A stretch of DNA of 64,000 nucleotides from JAOUEA01 sp963810915 (lineage in GTDB: Bacteria > Actinomycetota > UBA4738 > HRBIN12). Of this stretch, positions 43,578 through 52,371 are shown piece after piece (position 1 is the first letter of the stretch; each line of letters begins with the position of its first letter). Both the position numbers and the translations under genes were made by a program. The stretch covers positions 310,001-374,000 of the forward strand of contig CAWEPH010000005.1 of assembly GCA_963810915.1 (NCBI GenBank), read 5' to 3'. The notes beneath the pieces were generated by a model. That model had not been told where the DNA came from and made no database searches. It saw only the letters and a list, made by a program, of their open reading frames with translations.

Positions 43578-44111
43578 ATGGTTGCTGCGATGGAAGCGAC
43601 GCTCGAGACGCCCGCACCCGCGGAGCTCGAGCACGTGGCGCACAAGAAGCTCGTGATCATGGCCTGGAGCGGCGACCTCGACAAGATCTGGCCGACGTTC
43701 ATCCTGGGGACGACGGGTGCCGCCATGGGCATGGAGACGACGATCTTCTTCACGTTCTGGGGGCTGTTCCCGCTGGTGCGCAACGACGTGCACATCACCG
43801 GGGACAACTGGATGCAGAAGATGATGTCGATGATGAACCGGGGGGGCACCGAGCACCTGAAGCTCGGCAAGATGAACTTCGCCGGCGCCGGCCCCGCGAT
43901 GATGAAGAAGCTGGCCGAGGAGCATCACGTCGCGTCGCCCAACGAGCTGCTCGAGGTCGCGCGCGACCTCGGTGTGCACCTCGTTCCGTGCCAGATGACG
44001 ATGGACCTCCTCGGTCTCGCCAAGGAGGACCTGATCGAGGGCCTGGAGGAGCCCGCGGGCGCGACGTCGGCGCTGCTCGAGGCGCAGGACGCGGTCACGC
44101 TGTTCATCTGA
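43578..44111 (+). CDS. DsrE2-like (DrsE_2 family) protein
   Basis: 177 residues. KLVIMAWSGDLDKIWPTFILGTTGAAMGMETTIFFTFWGLF is the DrsE_2 start; GGTEHLKLGKMNFAGAGPAMM follows, and a Cys in LGVHLVPCQMTMDLLGL is the likely sulfur-binding residue. The hydrophobic segment suggests membrane association. Last gene of the operon, 5 nt after TusA. Family members occur with TusA and rhodanese in sulfur oxidisers. Confidence 0.88.
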   Translation: MVAAMEATLETPAPAELEHVAHKKLVIMAWSGDLDKIWPTFILGTTGAAMGMETTIFFTFWGLFPLVRNDVHITGDNWMQKMMSMMNRGGTEHLKLGKMNFAGAGPAMMKKLAEEHHVASPNELLEVARDLGVHLVPCQMTMDLLGLAKEDLIEGLEEPAGATSALLEAQDAVTLFI

Positions 44112-44144
44112 GGCCCGAGCCCGCTCCCGGTCCGCCCGGGAGCG

Positions 44145-44185
44145 CTGAGCCGGGCGGCGGCCGTACCCCCCGCCGCCCGGCTCAG
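44145..44185. terminator. Bidirectional terminator after sulfur operon
   Basis: A 16-bp perfect stem CTGAGCCGGGCGGCGG/CCGCCGCCCGGCTCAG. A smaller hairpin GCTCCCGG/CCGGGAGC precedes it (44123-44143). It separates convergent genes. Confidence 0.85.
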
Positions 44186-44207
44186 ATCCGTGCGGTCGGC
44201 GCTCCGC

Positions 44208-46431
44208 TCAGTCGCCGGGCAAGTACACCTTGAAGATCGATCCACCTCCGGGTCGATCCTCGAGCCATGCACGGCCTCCGTGGAGTTCGGCGAACCGCAG
44301 CACGAGCGACAGCCCGACCCCGACGCCGGGCGAGTGGACGGCGGCCGATCCGGGAGCCTGGCGGAAGGGTTCGAAGACGGCCTCGTGCAGCTCCGCAGGG
44401 ACGCCGGGGCCCTCGTCCTCCACCTCGAGCAGCACACCGTCGTCCTCACCATGCGCGCGGATCCAGATCCGCGTCTCCGGCGCTGTGTGGCGGATCGCGT
44501 TGGACAGCAGGTTCTCGAGGATCCGCTCGACCTTCGCGCCGTCCACCGAGACCGTGATGGGTTCGACGTCCACCTCGACCACGTGCCCGGTGGGGTTCTC
44601 GGTCTCCTCGATGCCCCGGCGGACGAGATCCTGCAGATCGGTCGGGCGCCGCTGGGGCGTGACGATGCCCCGCTGCAACCGATCGAGGTCCAGCAGGTCG
44701 GAGAGCAGGCGCTCCAGCTTCCGGGCGTTGGCGGCGATGCGCCGCACGAGGTCGACGGCGTCCTCACGAGGGAGCTCGAACTGAGACTGCTCCAGCGTGA
44801 GGGCGGATCCGAGGATCGACGTCAGCGGGGTCCGCAGGTCGTGGGAGACGGCCTCGAGGAACGTGTTCTTCATCTCGTCGAGCGCACGCAGGCGTTGTGA
44901 GGCCTCGCGCTCCCGCCGGAACGCCTCGGAGTACTTCCGCTCGCTCTGCTGGAGCGCCTGCTCCGCGCGCCGGCGCTCGGTGACGTCCACCATCAGCCCT
45001 CGGAGCTGACGGGCCCGCTGCGCGCCACGCACGATGTGGATCAGGTCGCGGATCCACACGGTCTCCCCGCCCGGGGTCTGCATGCGGTACTCGAGGCTCC
45101 GATCCTCACCGGCCTCGACCGCCTGGCGGAGCGTGGCGAGCGCCTCGGGTCGGTCGGACGCGGCGATGTGGTCGCCCCACGTCATCCCCTCCACCGGCCA
45201 GGCCGTCGCGTCGCTGCCGGCCATCTCGTTCACGCGACCGCCCACGAAGGTGAAGGCGAGGGTCGCGGCGTCCGCCTCCCAGAACCCCGCGTCGAGGGTC
45301 TCGACGAGCTCGTGGAAGCGTTCGAGTTCGGAGAGGCGCCGGGCGTTGCCCAACGCGAGCGAGGTGATGTCGGCGATGCCGCGCAGCATGCGCACCTGTG
45401 ATTCGCCGAACGGGTGTGGTGCCGGGTTCCGCCACCAGTGCGAGGGCGCCGTTGCCGTCCGGCTCCCAGCGCAGCGGCGCGGCCAGCACGTCGGCCGGCT
45501 CGTGCACGAAGTAGAGCTCCGGCGGCAGCTGCCGGACGACCTCTTCCGGGATCACGAACGGATCGAGATCGGCGAACAGGAACGCGGCCGCCACATCCTG
45601 CGAGACGTCGCCGATCTCGGCGCGCGGCCGCGCCACCCCTTCGATCACCTCGTGCAGCCGCGCGAGGCGGTAGTCGCCCGTGTCCGCATCGAGGACGTAC
45701 GCGCCGGCCGCGGCGCAGGGAACGAGTTCGGGCACCGACTCGACCGCCAGCTGCAGGATGTCGCCCACGGTGTGCTTCCCGGTCATCGTCTGCGACAGAC
45801 GGAGCAACGATGCGGATGTCTCCGCGGCCTGCCGCGCTGACTGGAAGAGCTCGGCGTTCTCCAGCGCCACCGCCGCGTGCGACGCGAGGACCTCGAGCAG
45901 GCGCTGATCCTCCTCGTCGAACTTCCCGTAGCCGAGGCTCGAGAGCACGATGACGCCCTTGATCTTCTCGCCCAGCTTCATGGGCACGAGGAGCATCGAC
46001 TCGACGATGTCCTCGGTGCCCTCGATCTGGATCGCGAACTCGACCTCCTGCGCGTTGGGCGTGAGGAGCGACTCGCCGGTGGCAGCGACGCGCCCGGTCA
46101 TCCCCTCGCCCATCTCGGTCACGAGATCCTCGAGGCGCTCCTCCTCGTACTCCTTGAAGAGCTGGCCTCGGAAGGCGATCGGCATGAGCGTGTGCTCGTC
46201 GTCGAGGAGCACGTACACGCGGCAGTTGTGGTAGTCGATGATCGTGTGGAGCTCGGCCGTGATGGCGGCGCCGATCTCCGCGACGTCGCCGAGCGCGTTG
46301 AGCTTGGCGGCGAGGCTGTGGAGCATGTTGAGCTGGGCGACGGACCGGAACCGGTCCGCGCTGCTCTGGCCATCCAAGGGGGTCACCGCCATGTCGTGTC
46401 GACGCTCCGATCGCGATGCTCTCACAGCCAT
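44208..46431 (-). CDS. Soluble hybrid sensor kinase (GAF-GAF-PAS-HisKA-HATPase), frame-broken
   Basis: About 740 residues. A GAF domain (CRVYVLLDDEHTLMPIAFRG; LLVPMKLGEKIKGVIVLSSL) and a second GAF-like region are followed by PAS/PAC (FVGGRVNEMAGSDAT; VWIRDLIHIVRGA). HisKA has FLEAVSHDLRTPLTSILGS; the ATPase has N box LENLLSNAIRHT, DEGPGVP and GVGVGLSLVLRFAELHGG. One break near 45410 joins VAEPGTTP to HPFGESQVRMLRG. No membrane helix, so it senses an internal signal. ATG 46431 has AGAAGG 5 nt upstream. No response regulator is adjacent; the receiver at 47399 is the nearest. Confidence 0.87.
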
Positions 46432-46508
46432 CGCAGCCTTCTAGCCAAGTGTCGGAACCCGACGGGGGGTGCTTGAACGCGCCACCTCCGTCTGTAAGCC
46501 TCAGCTCC

Positions 46509-46799
46509 GTGGCACGTGCGTCTGCGGAGGGGAAGCCGACGGAGCCGGCCGGGTTGTCTTCGCGCGACCGGCAGCTCCTGGACTTCGAACGGGAGAGCTG
46601 GAAACTCGGCGTGCCCAAGGAGCGGGCGATCCGCGAACGGTTCGGCTTCTCGCCGACGCGCTATCACCAGTTGCTGAACCGGCTCGTCGAGACGCCCGCG
46701 GCGCTCGCGTACGACCCCATGCTCGTGCGTCGCCTCCGCCGCTTGCGCGAGGCGCGCCGCCGCCGCCGCGTGGCGGGGCAGCTGGGCGTGCGCGTCTGA
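46509..46799 (+). CDS. DUF3263 protein (actinobacterial HTH-like)
   Basis: About 96 residues from GTG 46509; the frame is open further upstream, so the start is uncertain. The conserved part is SRDRQLLDFERESWKLGVPKERAIRERFGFS and TRYHQLLNRLVETPAALAYDPMLVRRLRRLR, the DUF3263 signature. The RERFGFSPTRYHQLLN segment looks like a helix-turn-helix. Restricted to Actinomycetota, so it supports the host assignment. Followed closely by the LytR_C gene, a pairing I recall from other actinobacteria. Confidence 0.82.
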   Translation: MARASAEGKPTEPAGLSSRDRQLLDFERESWKLGVPKERAIRERFGFSPTRYHQLLNRLVETPAALAYDPMLVRRLRRLREARRRRRVAGQLGVRV

Positions 46800-46853
46800 G
46801 GACCCCTTCGCTCGGCGCGGGCATCGCCCGAACCCTGGGGTAGGATGGCCCGC

Positions 46854-47388
46854 GTGAACCTGGGCACCGGACGCATCGTCGTGATCGTGGCGCTGGTCGT
46901 GGCCGGGCTCGCCATCCTCGTCAACGGGTTCAGCGACGGCGCCTCGGTGGCGGCGCCCGGCGGTGGCACGGTGGTGAGCCCCAGCGGCTCTTCCAGCCCC
47001 ACCTCCTCAACGGGCGCGACGCCGACCGAAACGTCGTCGCCCCTCCCCGATCCCCAGCAGCCCGCGAAGGTTACGGTCGCCGTGTTCAACGGCACGGCCG
47101 CCCCGGTCTGGCGGCTCAGGGCGATCAGACGCTCACCGACGCCGGGTACACAAGCGGGCAGGCCCCGGCGGACTACGTGCCGAAGCCGGTCGCGAAGACC
47201 ACGATCTACTACCGAACAGGACCCGAGGCGGCGCAGAATCAGGCCGAACGCCCAGGAGGTCGCCGACACGCTGCTTCAAGGGCGCGAAGGTCGCGGGCTC
47301 GGCACCGACGTCGACAGCGAGGTCGACAACAGCGTGCAGGTCGTCGTCGTGTTGGGCCAGGACTACGCCGACCAAGAACGGCGGCTGA
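46854..47388 (+). CDS. LytR_C-domain membrane protein, frame-broken
   Basis: About 177 residues. One N-terminal helix (IVVIVALVVAGLAILVNGF), a Ser/Thr/Pro-rich linker, then a LytR C-terminal domain: KVTVAVFNGTAAPGLAAQ, GYTSGQAPADYVPKPVAKT and TIYYRTG, and a tail VDNSVQVVVVLGQDYAD. Breaks near 47105, 47250, 47280 and 47372 must be repaired. TAGGAT (46841-46846) ends 7 nt before GTG 46854, preferred over ATG 46845, which overlaps the box. Probably acts at the cell wall. Confidence 0.75.
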
Positions 47389-47402
47389 GCCTTCCGGCTC
47401 AG
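47385..47402. terminator. Short bidirectional hairpin
   Basis: CTGAGCC-TTCC-GGCTCAG, overlapping the stop codons of both convergent genes (LytR_C and response regulator). Confidence 0.6.
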
Positions 47403-47824
47403 GCTTCCTTCCGCAGCTCCCGCAGGGTCGATGCGCGCAGCTCCGCGCGGTCGTCCGGGGTCATCGCCATCACCCGATCGAGCGAATCGAGCAGCTGCTC
47501 GGGCGGGAACGGCTTGGTCACGAAGTCCGAGGCTCCGTCCTCCCAGCAGCGCATCCGGTCCTTCATCTGCGCCTTCGCGGTGAGGATCACGACGGGCAGG
47601 TCGCGGGTGGCGGCGTCCTCCTGGAGGGCCGCCAGCACCTGGTAGCCGTCCATCGCGGGGAGCATGAGGTCGAGCACGACGACGTCGGGCCGAGCCTCGC
47701 GGGCCAGGGCGAGCCCTTCAGCCGCCTCCAAGGCGCCCAGCACCTCATGTCCCGCGTGCTCCAGGTTGAGCTTGCAGAGCAGCAGGACGTCGGGCTCGTC
47801 GTCGATCACCAGCACGCGCATCAT
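47399..47824 (-). CDS. Single-domain response regulator (CheY/PleD-receiver-like)
   Basis: 141 residues. VLVIDDEPDVLLLCKLNLEHAG, phospho-Asp in PDVVVLDLMLPAMDGYQ, VVILTAKAQ and FVTKPFPPEQLLD. A C-terminal 20-residue helical tail has no output domain. ATG 47824 (or the adjacent 47821) starts the first strand. It may serve the kinase at 44208. Confidence 0.88.
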   Translation of the reverse strand: MMRVLVIDDEPDVLLLCKLNLEHAGHEVLGALEAAEGLALAREARPDVVVLDLMLPAMDGYQVLAALQEDAATRDLPVVILTAKAQMKDRMRCWEDGASDFVTKPFPPEQLLDSLDRVMAMTPDDRAELRASTLRELRKEA

Positions 47825-47983
47825 CAGCGGTTCCCGTACCTCATGTCCGTCACACACCTTTCCCCACCGATGTCATCGGCACGGAGGGCGGTGTCATGGA
47901 TACCCATTACCTGGGACGTGAGGAGAAAAGCGCTCAACCGAGCGGCAGTCGCACCCTCAGGGCCCCGCTGATGGAAAGTTTGC

Positions 47984-48016
47984 TTGACATCTCGCAAGAT
48001 GTAAAGGTACCTTTAC
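47984..48016 (+). promoter_or_regulatory. Promoter and operators of the XRE gene
   Basis: -35 TTGACA (47984-47989) and -10 TACCTT (48008-48013), 18-nt spacer. Two inverted repeats overlap it: ACATCT-N4-AGATGT (47987-48002) and the 16-bp perfect palindrome GTAAAGGTACCTTTAC (48001-48016), ending 4 nt before the ATG. Autorepression is likely. The rest of 47825-48020 holds nothing recognised. Confidence 0.65.
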
Positions 48017-48020
48017 GTTC

Positions 48021-48224
48021 ATGCGGAACCGGGTGCGGGAGTTGCGAGGGAACGCGGGGATGACCCAGTCGGACCTGGGAGCGGCGCTCGGCGTCTCACG
48101 GCAGACGATCAACTCGATCGAGGCAGGGCGTTACCTCCCCTCGCTCCCCCTGGCGCTGGGGATGGCGCGGTTGTTCGGCGCCGGCGTCGAGGAGATCTTC
48201 GAGATGGAACGGGAGGATTCGTGA
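48021..48224 (+). CDS. XRE-family HTH regulator (small)
   Basis: 67 residues, a single helix-turn-helix: VRELRGNAGMTQSDLGAALGVSRQTINSIEAGRYLPSL followed by ALGMARLFGAGVEEIFE. Matches the Cro/CI-like YozG-type regulators paired with small membrane proteins. The stop overlaps the GTG of the next gene. Confidence 0.92.
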   Translation: MRNRVRELRGNAGMTQSDLGAALGVSRQTINSIEAGRYLPSLPLALGMARLFGAGVEEIFEMEREDS

Positions 48225-48621
48225 TGCGCGATACATCGAGGAAGGGACATCGGGCGGTCTCGGTGGCTCCCCTGTTGATCATCGGCGGCGCCCTGGCGGC
48301 CGCGTTCTGGATCGCGGGGCACCCGGCCATCGCGGCCATCGTGATCGGCATCTATCTGGTCTTCGCCGTGGTCGCGTTCCTGTGGGGGGGAGGTGGCGGG
48401 GACGTGGCCGCGATCCTGAGAGGCGGGAGCGACGAGCGGCAGCACGACATCGATCTGCGCGCGACCGCCGTGGCCGGCACGGTGACCGCGCTCTTCACGA
48501 TCGTGGCCGCCATCGTGAACGTCGCGCGCACCGGCGGCGATCCGGGGCCTACGGGATCGTCTGCCTCGTCTTCGGGATCAGCTACGGCGTGACCCTCGCC
48601 GTCGTGCGCCGCCGGACGTGA
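48221..48621 (+). CDS. Small membrane protein paired with XRE regulator, frame-broken
   Basis: About 133 residues with four hydrophobic segments (APLLIIGGALAAAFWIAG; AIVIGIYLVFAVVAFLW; ATAVAGTVTALFTIVAAIV; IVCLVFGISYGVTLAVV). DERQHDIDLRA between helices 2 and 3 is a conserved element of DUF2178-like partners of XRE regulators. One break near 48550 (reading GGDPGPYGIVCLVFG) restores the last helix. Coupled to the regulator by a GTGA overlap. Role unknown; perhaps an input to the regulator. Confidence 0.72.
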
Positions 48622-48733
48622 AGGAGTCGACTCGAGATCAGACATCCTGAAGCAGGATCCTTGGTCAGACACGACGTATCCGACGACCGACGGAGCGTTC
48701 GCCACGGTCAGGGCCTATGGGATGCTTCCCGGC

Positions 48734-49399
48734 ATGGACAAGTCCGATCCGTCGTACAAGGGGCAGTCCGGGTACAACGCGGCGATGCTCGCGATCTACG
48801 ACGTGTGGGTGCTGAAGTTCATGACGAAGGCGGTCTGGAAGGTTCCCGTAGCACAGGGCGTCGACAGTTATCGACAGCACATGGGGCACCGGCACCTCGA
48901 CGTTGGGCCTGGGACCGGGTACTTCATCGAGAAGGCGGACCCGTCCCGCGACACGGAGATCACGCTCCTGGACCCCAATCAGACCGTGCTCCGCCACGTG
49001 GCGAAGCGACTCGAGGAACGGCATCCGATCACCGTTGAGGCCGACGTCATGAAGCCCCTCCCGGTCGACGGACCGTTCGACTCCGCGGCACTCAGCTTCG
49101 TCCTTCACTGCCTTCGCGGGCCAGAGGGAAACAAGGCGGTCGCCGTGAGGAACATCGCGGATGTCCTCAGCCCGGAAGGGGTCCTGTTCGGCGGGACGGT
49201 CCTCGGTTTCCAGAGCAACCACACGAAGCCCGCGCGCGCGTTCCTGCGAGCAGCCAACAAGCAAGGGGGCTTCGACAACGTGGACGACACGGCTGAAGGG
49301 CTCCGCCGCATCCTGGAGGTGTCCTTCAGCGCGGTGGATGTCGACGTCGTCGGTTCTGCGGCCTTCTTTGCCGCGGCCAGGCCACGGTCCCGCTCGTAG
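48734..49399 (+). CDS. Class I SAM-dependent methyltransferase
   Basis: 221 residues from ATG 48734 (ATG 48722 is possible). SAM motif I is RHLDVGPGTGYFIEKA, motif II acidic ITLLDPNQTVL, with DSAALSFVLHCL and VLSPEGVLFGGTVLG. The N-terminus DPSYKGQSGYNAAMLAIYDVWVLKF is characteristic of a small family of unknown substrate. Base composition is slightly less GC-extreme than its neighbours, which could indicate acquisition. The 49400-49574 stretch after it holds nothing recognised. Confidence 0.85.
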   Translation: MDKSDPSYKGQSGYNAAMLAIYDVWVLKFMTKAVWKVPVAQGVDSYRQHMGHRHLDVGPGTGYFIEKADPSRDTEITLLDPNQTVLRHVAKRLEERHPITVEADVMKPLPVDGPFDSAALSFVLHCLRGPEGNKAVAVRNIADVLSPEGVLFGGTVLGFQSNHTKPARAFLRAANKQGGFDNVDDTAEGLRRILEVSFSAVDVDVVGSAAFFAAARPRSRS

Positions 49400-49574
49400 A
49401 CGCCACCTGGTCGGAGCAGGGTTCGAACCAGGGCCGGTGGCTCGATCAGTGGTGCTCGACTGGCGCGCGTCACCCGCCCACGAATCGGCCACCCCGGCCG
49501 CGCCCCCACCCAGCCCAACCCCTCGTTGACGTGCGGTTTCGGCCCACCTACCCTGGGTCGAGGAGGCGTCCTCC

Positions 49575-50048
49575 ATGCTCAAGGTGTCCCAGAAGCTCGA
49601 ATACGCCATGCGCGCCATGATCGAGCTCGCCCAGCATCGCGACGACGAGCGGCTGGTGCCGGCTCGGGAGATCGCCGAGCGGCAGCAGGTCCCGCTCCGG
49701 TTCCTTGAGCAGCAACTCGGGGCGCTCTCGAAAGCCGGTCTGGTGGAGAGCTTCCGCGGTGCCGGCGGCGGGTGCCGCATCGCACGGGACCCCGCGGAGA
49801 TCACCGTGGCGGAGATCGCCGACGCGATCGAGGGACAGCTGTTCCCGATGTTCTGCCTGGAGCCGTCCGATCACACCTGTTTCCAGGACTCACGCTGTGG
49901 GCTGCAAGGCTTCTGGGCCGATGTCGCCCGGGCGGTGCAGGAGGTCTTCGTGGAGACCACGGTCGCGGACCTGGCGGCCCGCCACGTGGGGATGGCGCCG
50001 GGACCCGTGCTGGTGAGCACGGACCAGATCCTGTCCCGGCTGAACTGA
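49575..50048 (+). CDS. Rrf2-family transcriptional regulator with three Cys
   Basis: 157 residues. A winged helix (QKLEYAMRAMIELAQHRDDERLVPAREIAERQQVPLRFLEQQL) and GLVESFRGAGGGCRIARDPAEITVAEI. Cys residues in FPMFCLEPSDHTCFQDSRCGLQ (spacing 7 and 5) suggest an Fe-S cluster as in IscR/NsrR, sensing redox, NO or cluster status. GGAGG-CGT-CCTCC directly before the ATG could hide the ribosome site. A TACCCT box lies about 25 nt upstream. Confidence 0.88.
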   Translation: MLKVSQKLEYAMRAMIELAQHRDDERLVPAREIAERQQVPLRFLEQQLGALSKAGLVESFRGAGGGCRIARDPAEITVAEIADAIEGQLFPMFCLEPSDHTCFQDSRCGLQGFWADVARAVQEVFVETTVADLAARHVGMAPGPVLVSTDQILSRLN

Positions 50049-50081
50049 CCGGAGCGGGCCCCGGCCCGGCTCAGGTCTGCC

Positions 50082-50243
50082 TTACTTGCCGGCTTCGGCC
50101 TTGCTCAGGATGCGGGTGAGCTTGGTGCCGCACACGGGGCAGGTGCCCTGGGCGGCAGGGCGGCCGTTCTTGAGTTCGACGATCTGGCCCTCGAACGTCC
50201 GCTTCTCGCGGCACTTCATGCAATACGCCTCGTACTGCGCCAC
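50082..50243 (-). CDS. DUF5679 zinc-ribbon protein
   Basis: 53 residues, easily missed by size cut-offs. AQYEAYCMKCREKRTFEG (CxxC), ELKNGRPAAQGTCPVCGTKL (CxxC) and an Arg/Lys tail match DUF5679. The two CxxC pairs should bind one zinc. GTG start with GGAAGGAGG 5 nt upstream. It converges on the Rrf2 gene and is divergent from acs. Function unknown; nucleic-acid or ribosome contact is a guess. Confidence 0.85.
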   Translation of the reverse strand: MAQYEAYCMKCREKRTFEGQIVELKNGRPAAQGTCPVCGTKLTRILSKAEAGK

Positions 50244-50406
50244 CGCAGCCTCCTTCCAGCTTCGAGGCCGCCTCGATGGGCGGCCTGCGCACGATGGTGG
50301 CCCCGCCCGGGCACCGTTGCAAGTACCTGGGCGAACGTGGCACCCTCGCGTGGGGAGCCCATCCTGCGTACGATGCGGCCCTCAGCCCGTTCACGGAGGA
50401 CCGCAC

Positions 50407-52368
50407 ATGAGCGACCCGCAGAAGAACATCTCGGCCCTGCTCTCGGAGGAGCGCGTCTTCGAACCTCCCTCCGCGTTCGCGGAACGCGCGATCGTCAGCG
50501 ACGCAGGGATCTACGCGCGGGCCGAGCAGGATTTCGAAGGGTTCTGGGCGGAGCAGGCCGACCAGCTCAGCTGGTTCTCGAAGTGGGACTCCGTGATGGA
50601 GTGGAACCCACCCTGGGTGACGTGGTTCCGGGGCGGCACGCTGAACGCCTCGTACAACTGCCTCGATCGGCACGTCGAGGCCGGCGGCGGGGACAAGGTG
50701 GCCTACTACTGGGAGGGCGAGCCCGGTGAGCGGCGCACGATCACGTACCGCGAGCTGTACGAAGAGACCTGCAGGTTCGCCAACGCCCTGCGATCGCTGG
50801 GGGTGGCCAAGGGCGACCGCGTGGCGATCTACCTCGGCATGGTGCCGGAGCTCCCCGTCGCGATGCTCGCGTGCGCGCGGATCGGAGCGGCGCACTCGGT
50901 GGTGTTCGGTGGCTTCAGCTCCGAGTCGTTGAAGGACCGCATCATCGACGCCGAGGCGAAGGTCCTCGTCACCGCGGACGGGGCCTACCGCCGCGGCCAG
51001 GTGGTGCCGCTGAAGGCGAGCGCGGATGAGGCGGTGGCCGCGTGCCCGTCGATCGAGCACGTGATCACCGTGCGACGCACCGGGGGCGAGCACCCCTTCG
51101 AGGCGGGGCGCGACCTCTGGTACCACGACCTCGTGGCGGCCCAGGAAGCCGTGTGTGAGCCCGAGCCGATGGATGCCGAGGACCTGCTCTACCTGCTGTA
51201 CACGAGTGGAACGACCGGCAAGCCCAAGGGCATCGCGCACACGACCGGCGGGTACCTCACGCAGGTCGCGGCCACCCATCGGATGATCTTCGACATCCAC
51301 GAGGACGACGTGTACTGGTGCGCAGCCGATATCGGCTGGGTGACCGGACACTCGTACATCGTGTACGGGCCGCTCGCGAACCACACCACCGGGATCATGT
51401 ACGAGGGTGCGCCGGACTGGCCCGACCGGGACAGGCTCTGGGACATCGCGGAGCGCTACAAGGTCACGATCCTCTACACCGCCCCCACGGCCATCCGCGC
51501 GTTCATGCGATGGGGCACCGAGCACGTCGAGAAGCACGACCTCTCGTCGCTGCGGCTGCTCGGTTCGGTGGGGGAGCCGATCAACCCGGAGGCATGGGTC
51601 TGGTACTGGACGTACATCGGCGGCGGACGCTGCCCGGTCGTCGACACGTGGTGGCAGACGGAGACGGGAGCCATCCTCATCACACCGCTCCCGGGCATCA
51701 CCTCGCTCAAGCCGGGATCGGCCACGAACCCCTTCCCGGGCATCCAGGCCGACGTGGTGGACGAGGAGGGCAACTCCGTCCCGCCGGGGGGCGGCGGGTA
51801 CCTCGTGCTCCGGCATCCGTGGCCGTCGATCTGCCGCACGATCTGGGGCGACCCTGACCGGTACGTGGCCACGTACTTCAGCAAGTACGGGCCGGAGGTC
51901 TACGTGGCCGGAGACGGGTGCCGTCGCGACGAGGACGGCTATTACTGGCTGCTCGGTCGCATCGATGACGTGATGAACGTGGCCGGGCACCGCCTGTCCA
52001 CGTATGAGATCGAGAGCGCCCTGGTGGACAACCAGAAGGTTGCCGAGGCGGCCGTGGTCTCCCGGCCCGACGACCTGAAGGGCGAGGGCATCGTCGCGTT
52101 CGTCACGCTGAAGGGGGGCTACGAGGGCGACGAGGCGACGCTGCAGGAGCTGCGGGAGCACGTCGCCAAGGTGATCGGGCCGATCGCGAAGCCGGACAAC
52201 ATCATCTTCACGCCCGACCTGCCCAAGACCCGATCGGGCAAGATCATGCGCCGACTGCTCCGCGACGTGGCCCGCGGCAACGAGCTCGGCGACGTGACCA
52301 CGCTCGCCAACGAAGAGATCGTCGAGCAGATCCGCGATCATGCGGCGGCCCAGCCGGCGGATGACTGA
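50407..52368 (+). CDS. acs: Acetyl-CoA synthetase (AMP-forming)
   Basis: 653 residues. ACS N-terminus (FEGFWAEQADQLSWFSKWDSV), P-loop LLYTSGTTGKPKGIAHTTGGYL, VDTWWQTETGAILITPLPG (the WWQTETG acetate-binding motif with Trp), and the catalytic/acetylation Lys in KTRSGKIMRRLLR. Activates acetate to acetyl-CoA. ATG 50407 lies after ACGGAGG. The PPOX gene follows 3 nt later. Confidence 0.95.
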   Translation: MSDPQKNISALLSEERVFEPPSAFAERAIVSDAGIYARAEQDFEGFWAEQADQLSWFSKWDSVMEWNPPWVTWFRGGTLNASYNCLDRHVEAGGGDKVAYYWEGEPGERRTITYRELYEETCRFANALRSLGVAKGDRVAIYLGMVPELPVAMLACARIGAAHSVVFGGFSSESLKDRIIDAEAKVLVTADGAYRRGQVVPLKASADEAVAACPSIEHVITVRRTGGEHPFEAGRDLWYHDLVAAQEAVCEPEPMDAEDLLYLLYTSGTTGKPKGIAHTTGGYLTQVAATHRMIFDIHEDDVYWCAADIGWVTGHSYIVYGPLANHTTGIMYEGAPDWPDRDRLWDIAERYKVTILYTAPTAIRAFMRWGTEHVEKHDLSSLRLLGSVGEPINPEAWVWYWTYIGGGRCPVVDTWWQTETGAILITPLPGITSLKPGSATNPFPGIQADVVDEEGNSVPPGGGGYLVLRHPWPSICRTIWGDPDRYVATYFSKYGPEVYVAGDGCRRDEDGYYWLLGRIDDVMNVAGHRLSTYEIESALVDNQKVAEAAVVSRPDDLKGEGIVAFVTLKGGYEGDEATLQELREHVAKVIGPIAKPDNIIFTPDLPKTRSGKIMRRLLRDVARGNELGDVTTLANEEIVEQIRDHAAAQPADD

Positions 52369-52371
52369 GCG

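Noticed and set aside
49420..49450. tRNA-like T-loop (GGTTCGAACC) after the methyltransferase
   Set aside because: Flanking stems do not pair and no acceptor or anticodon arm is present.
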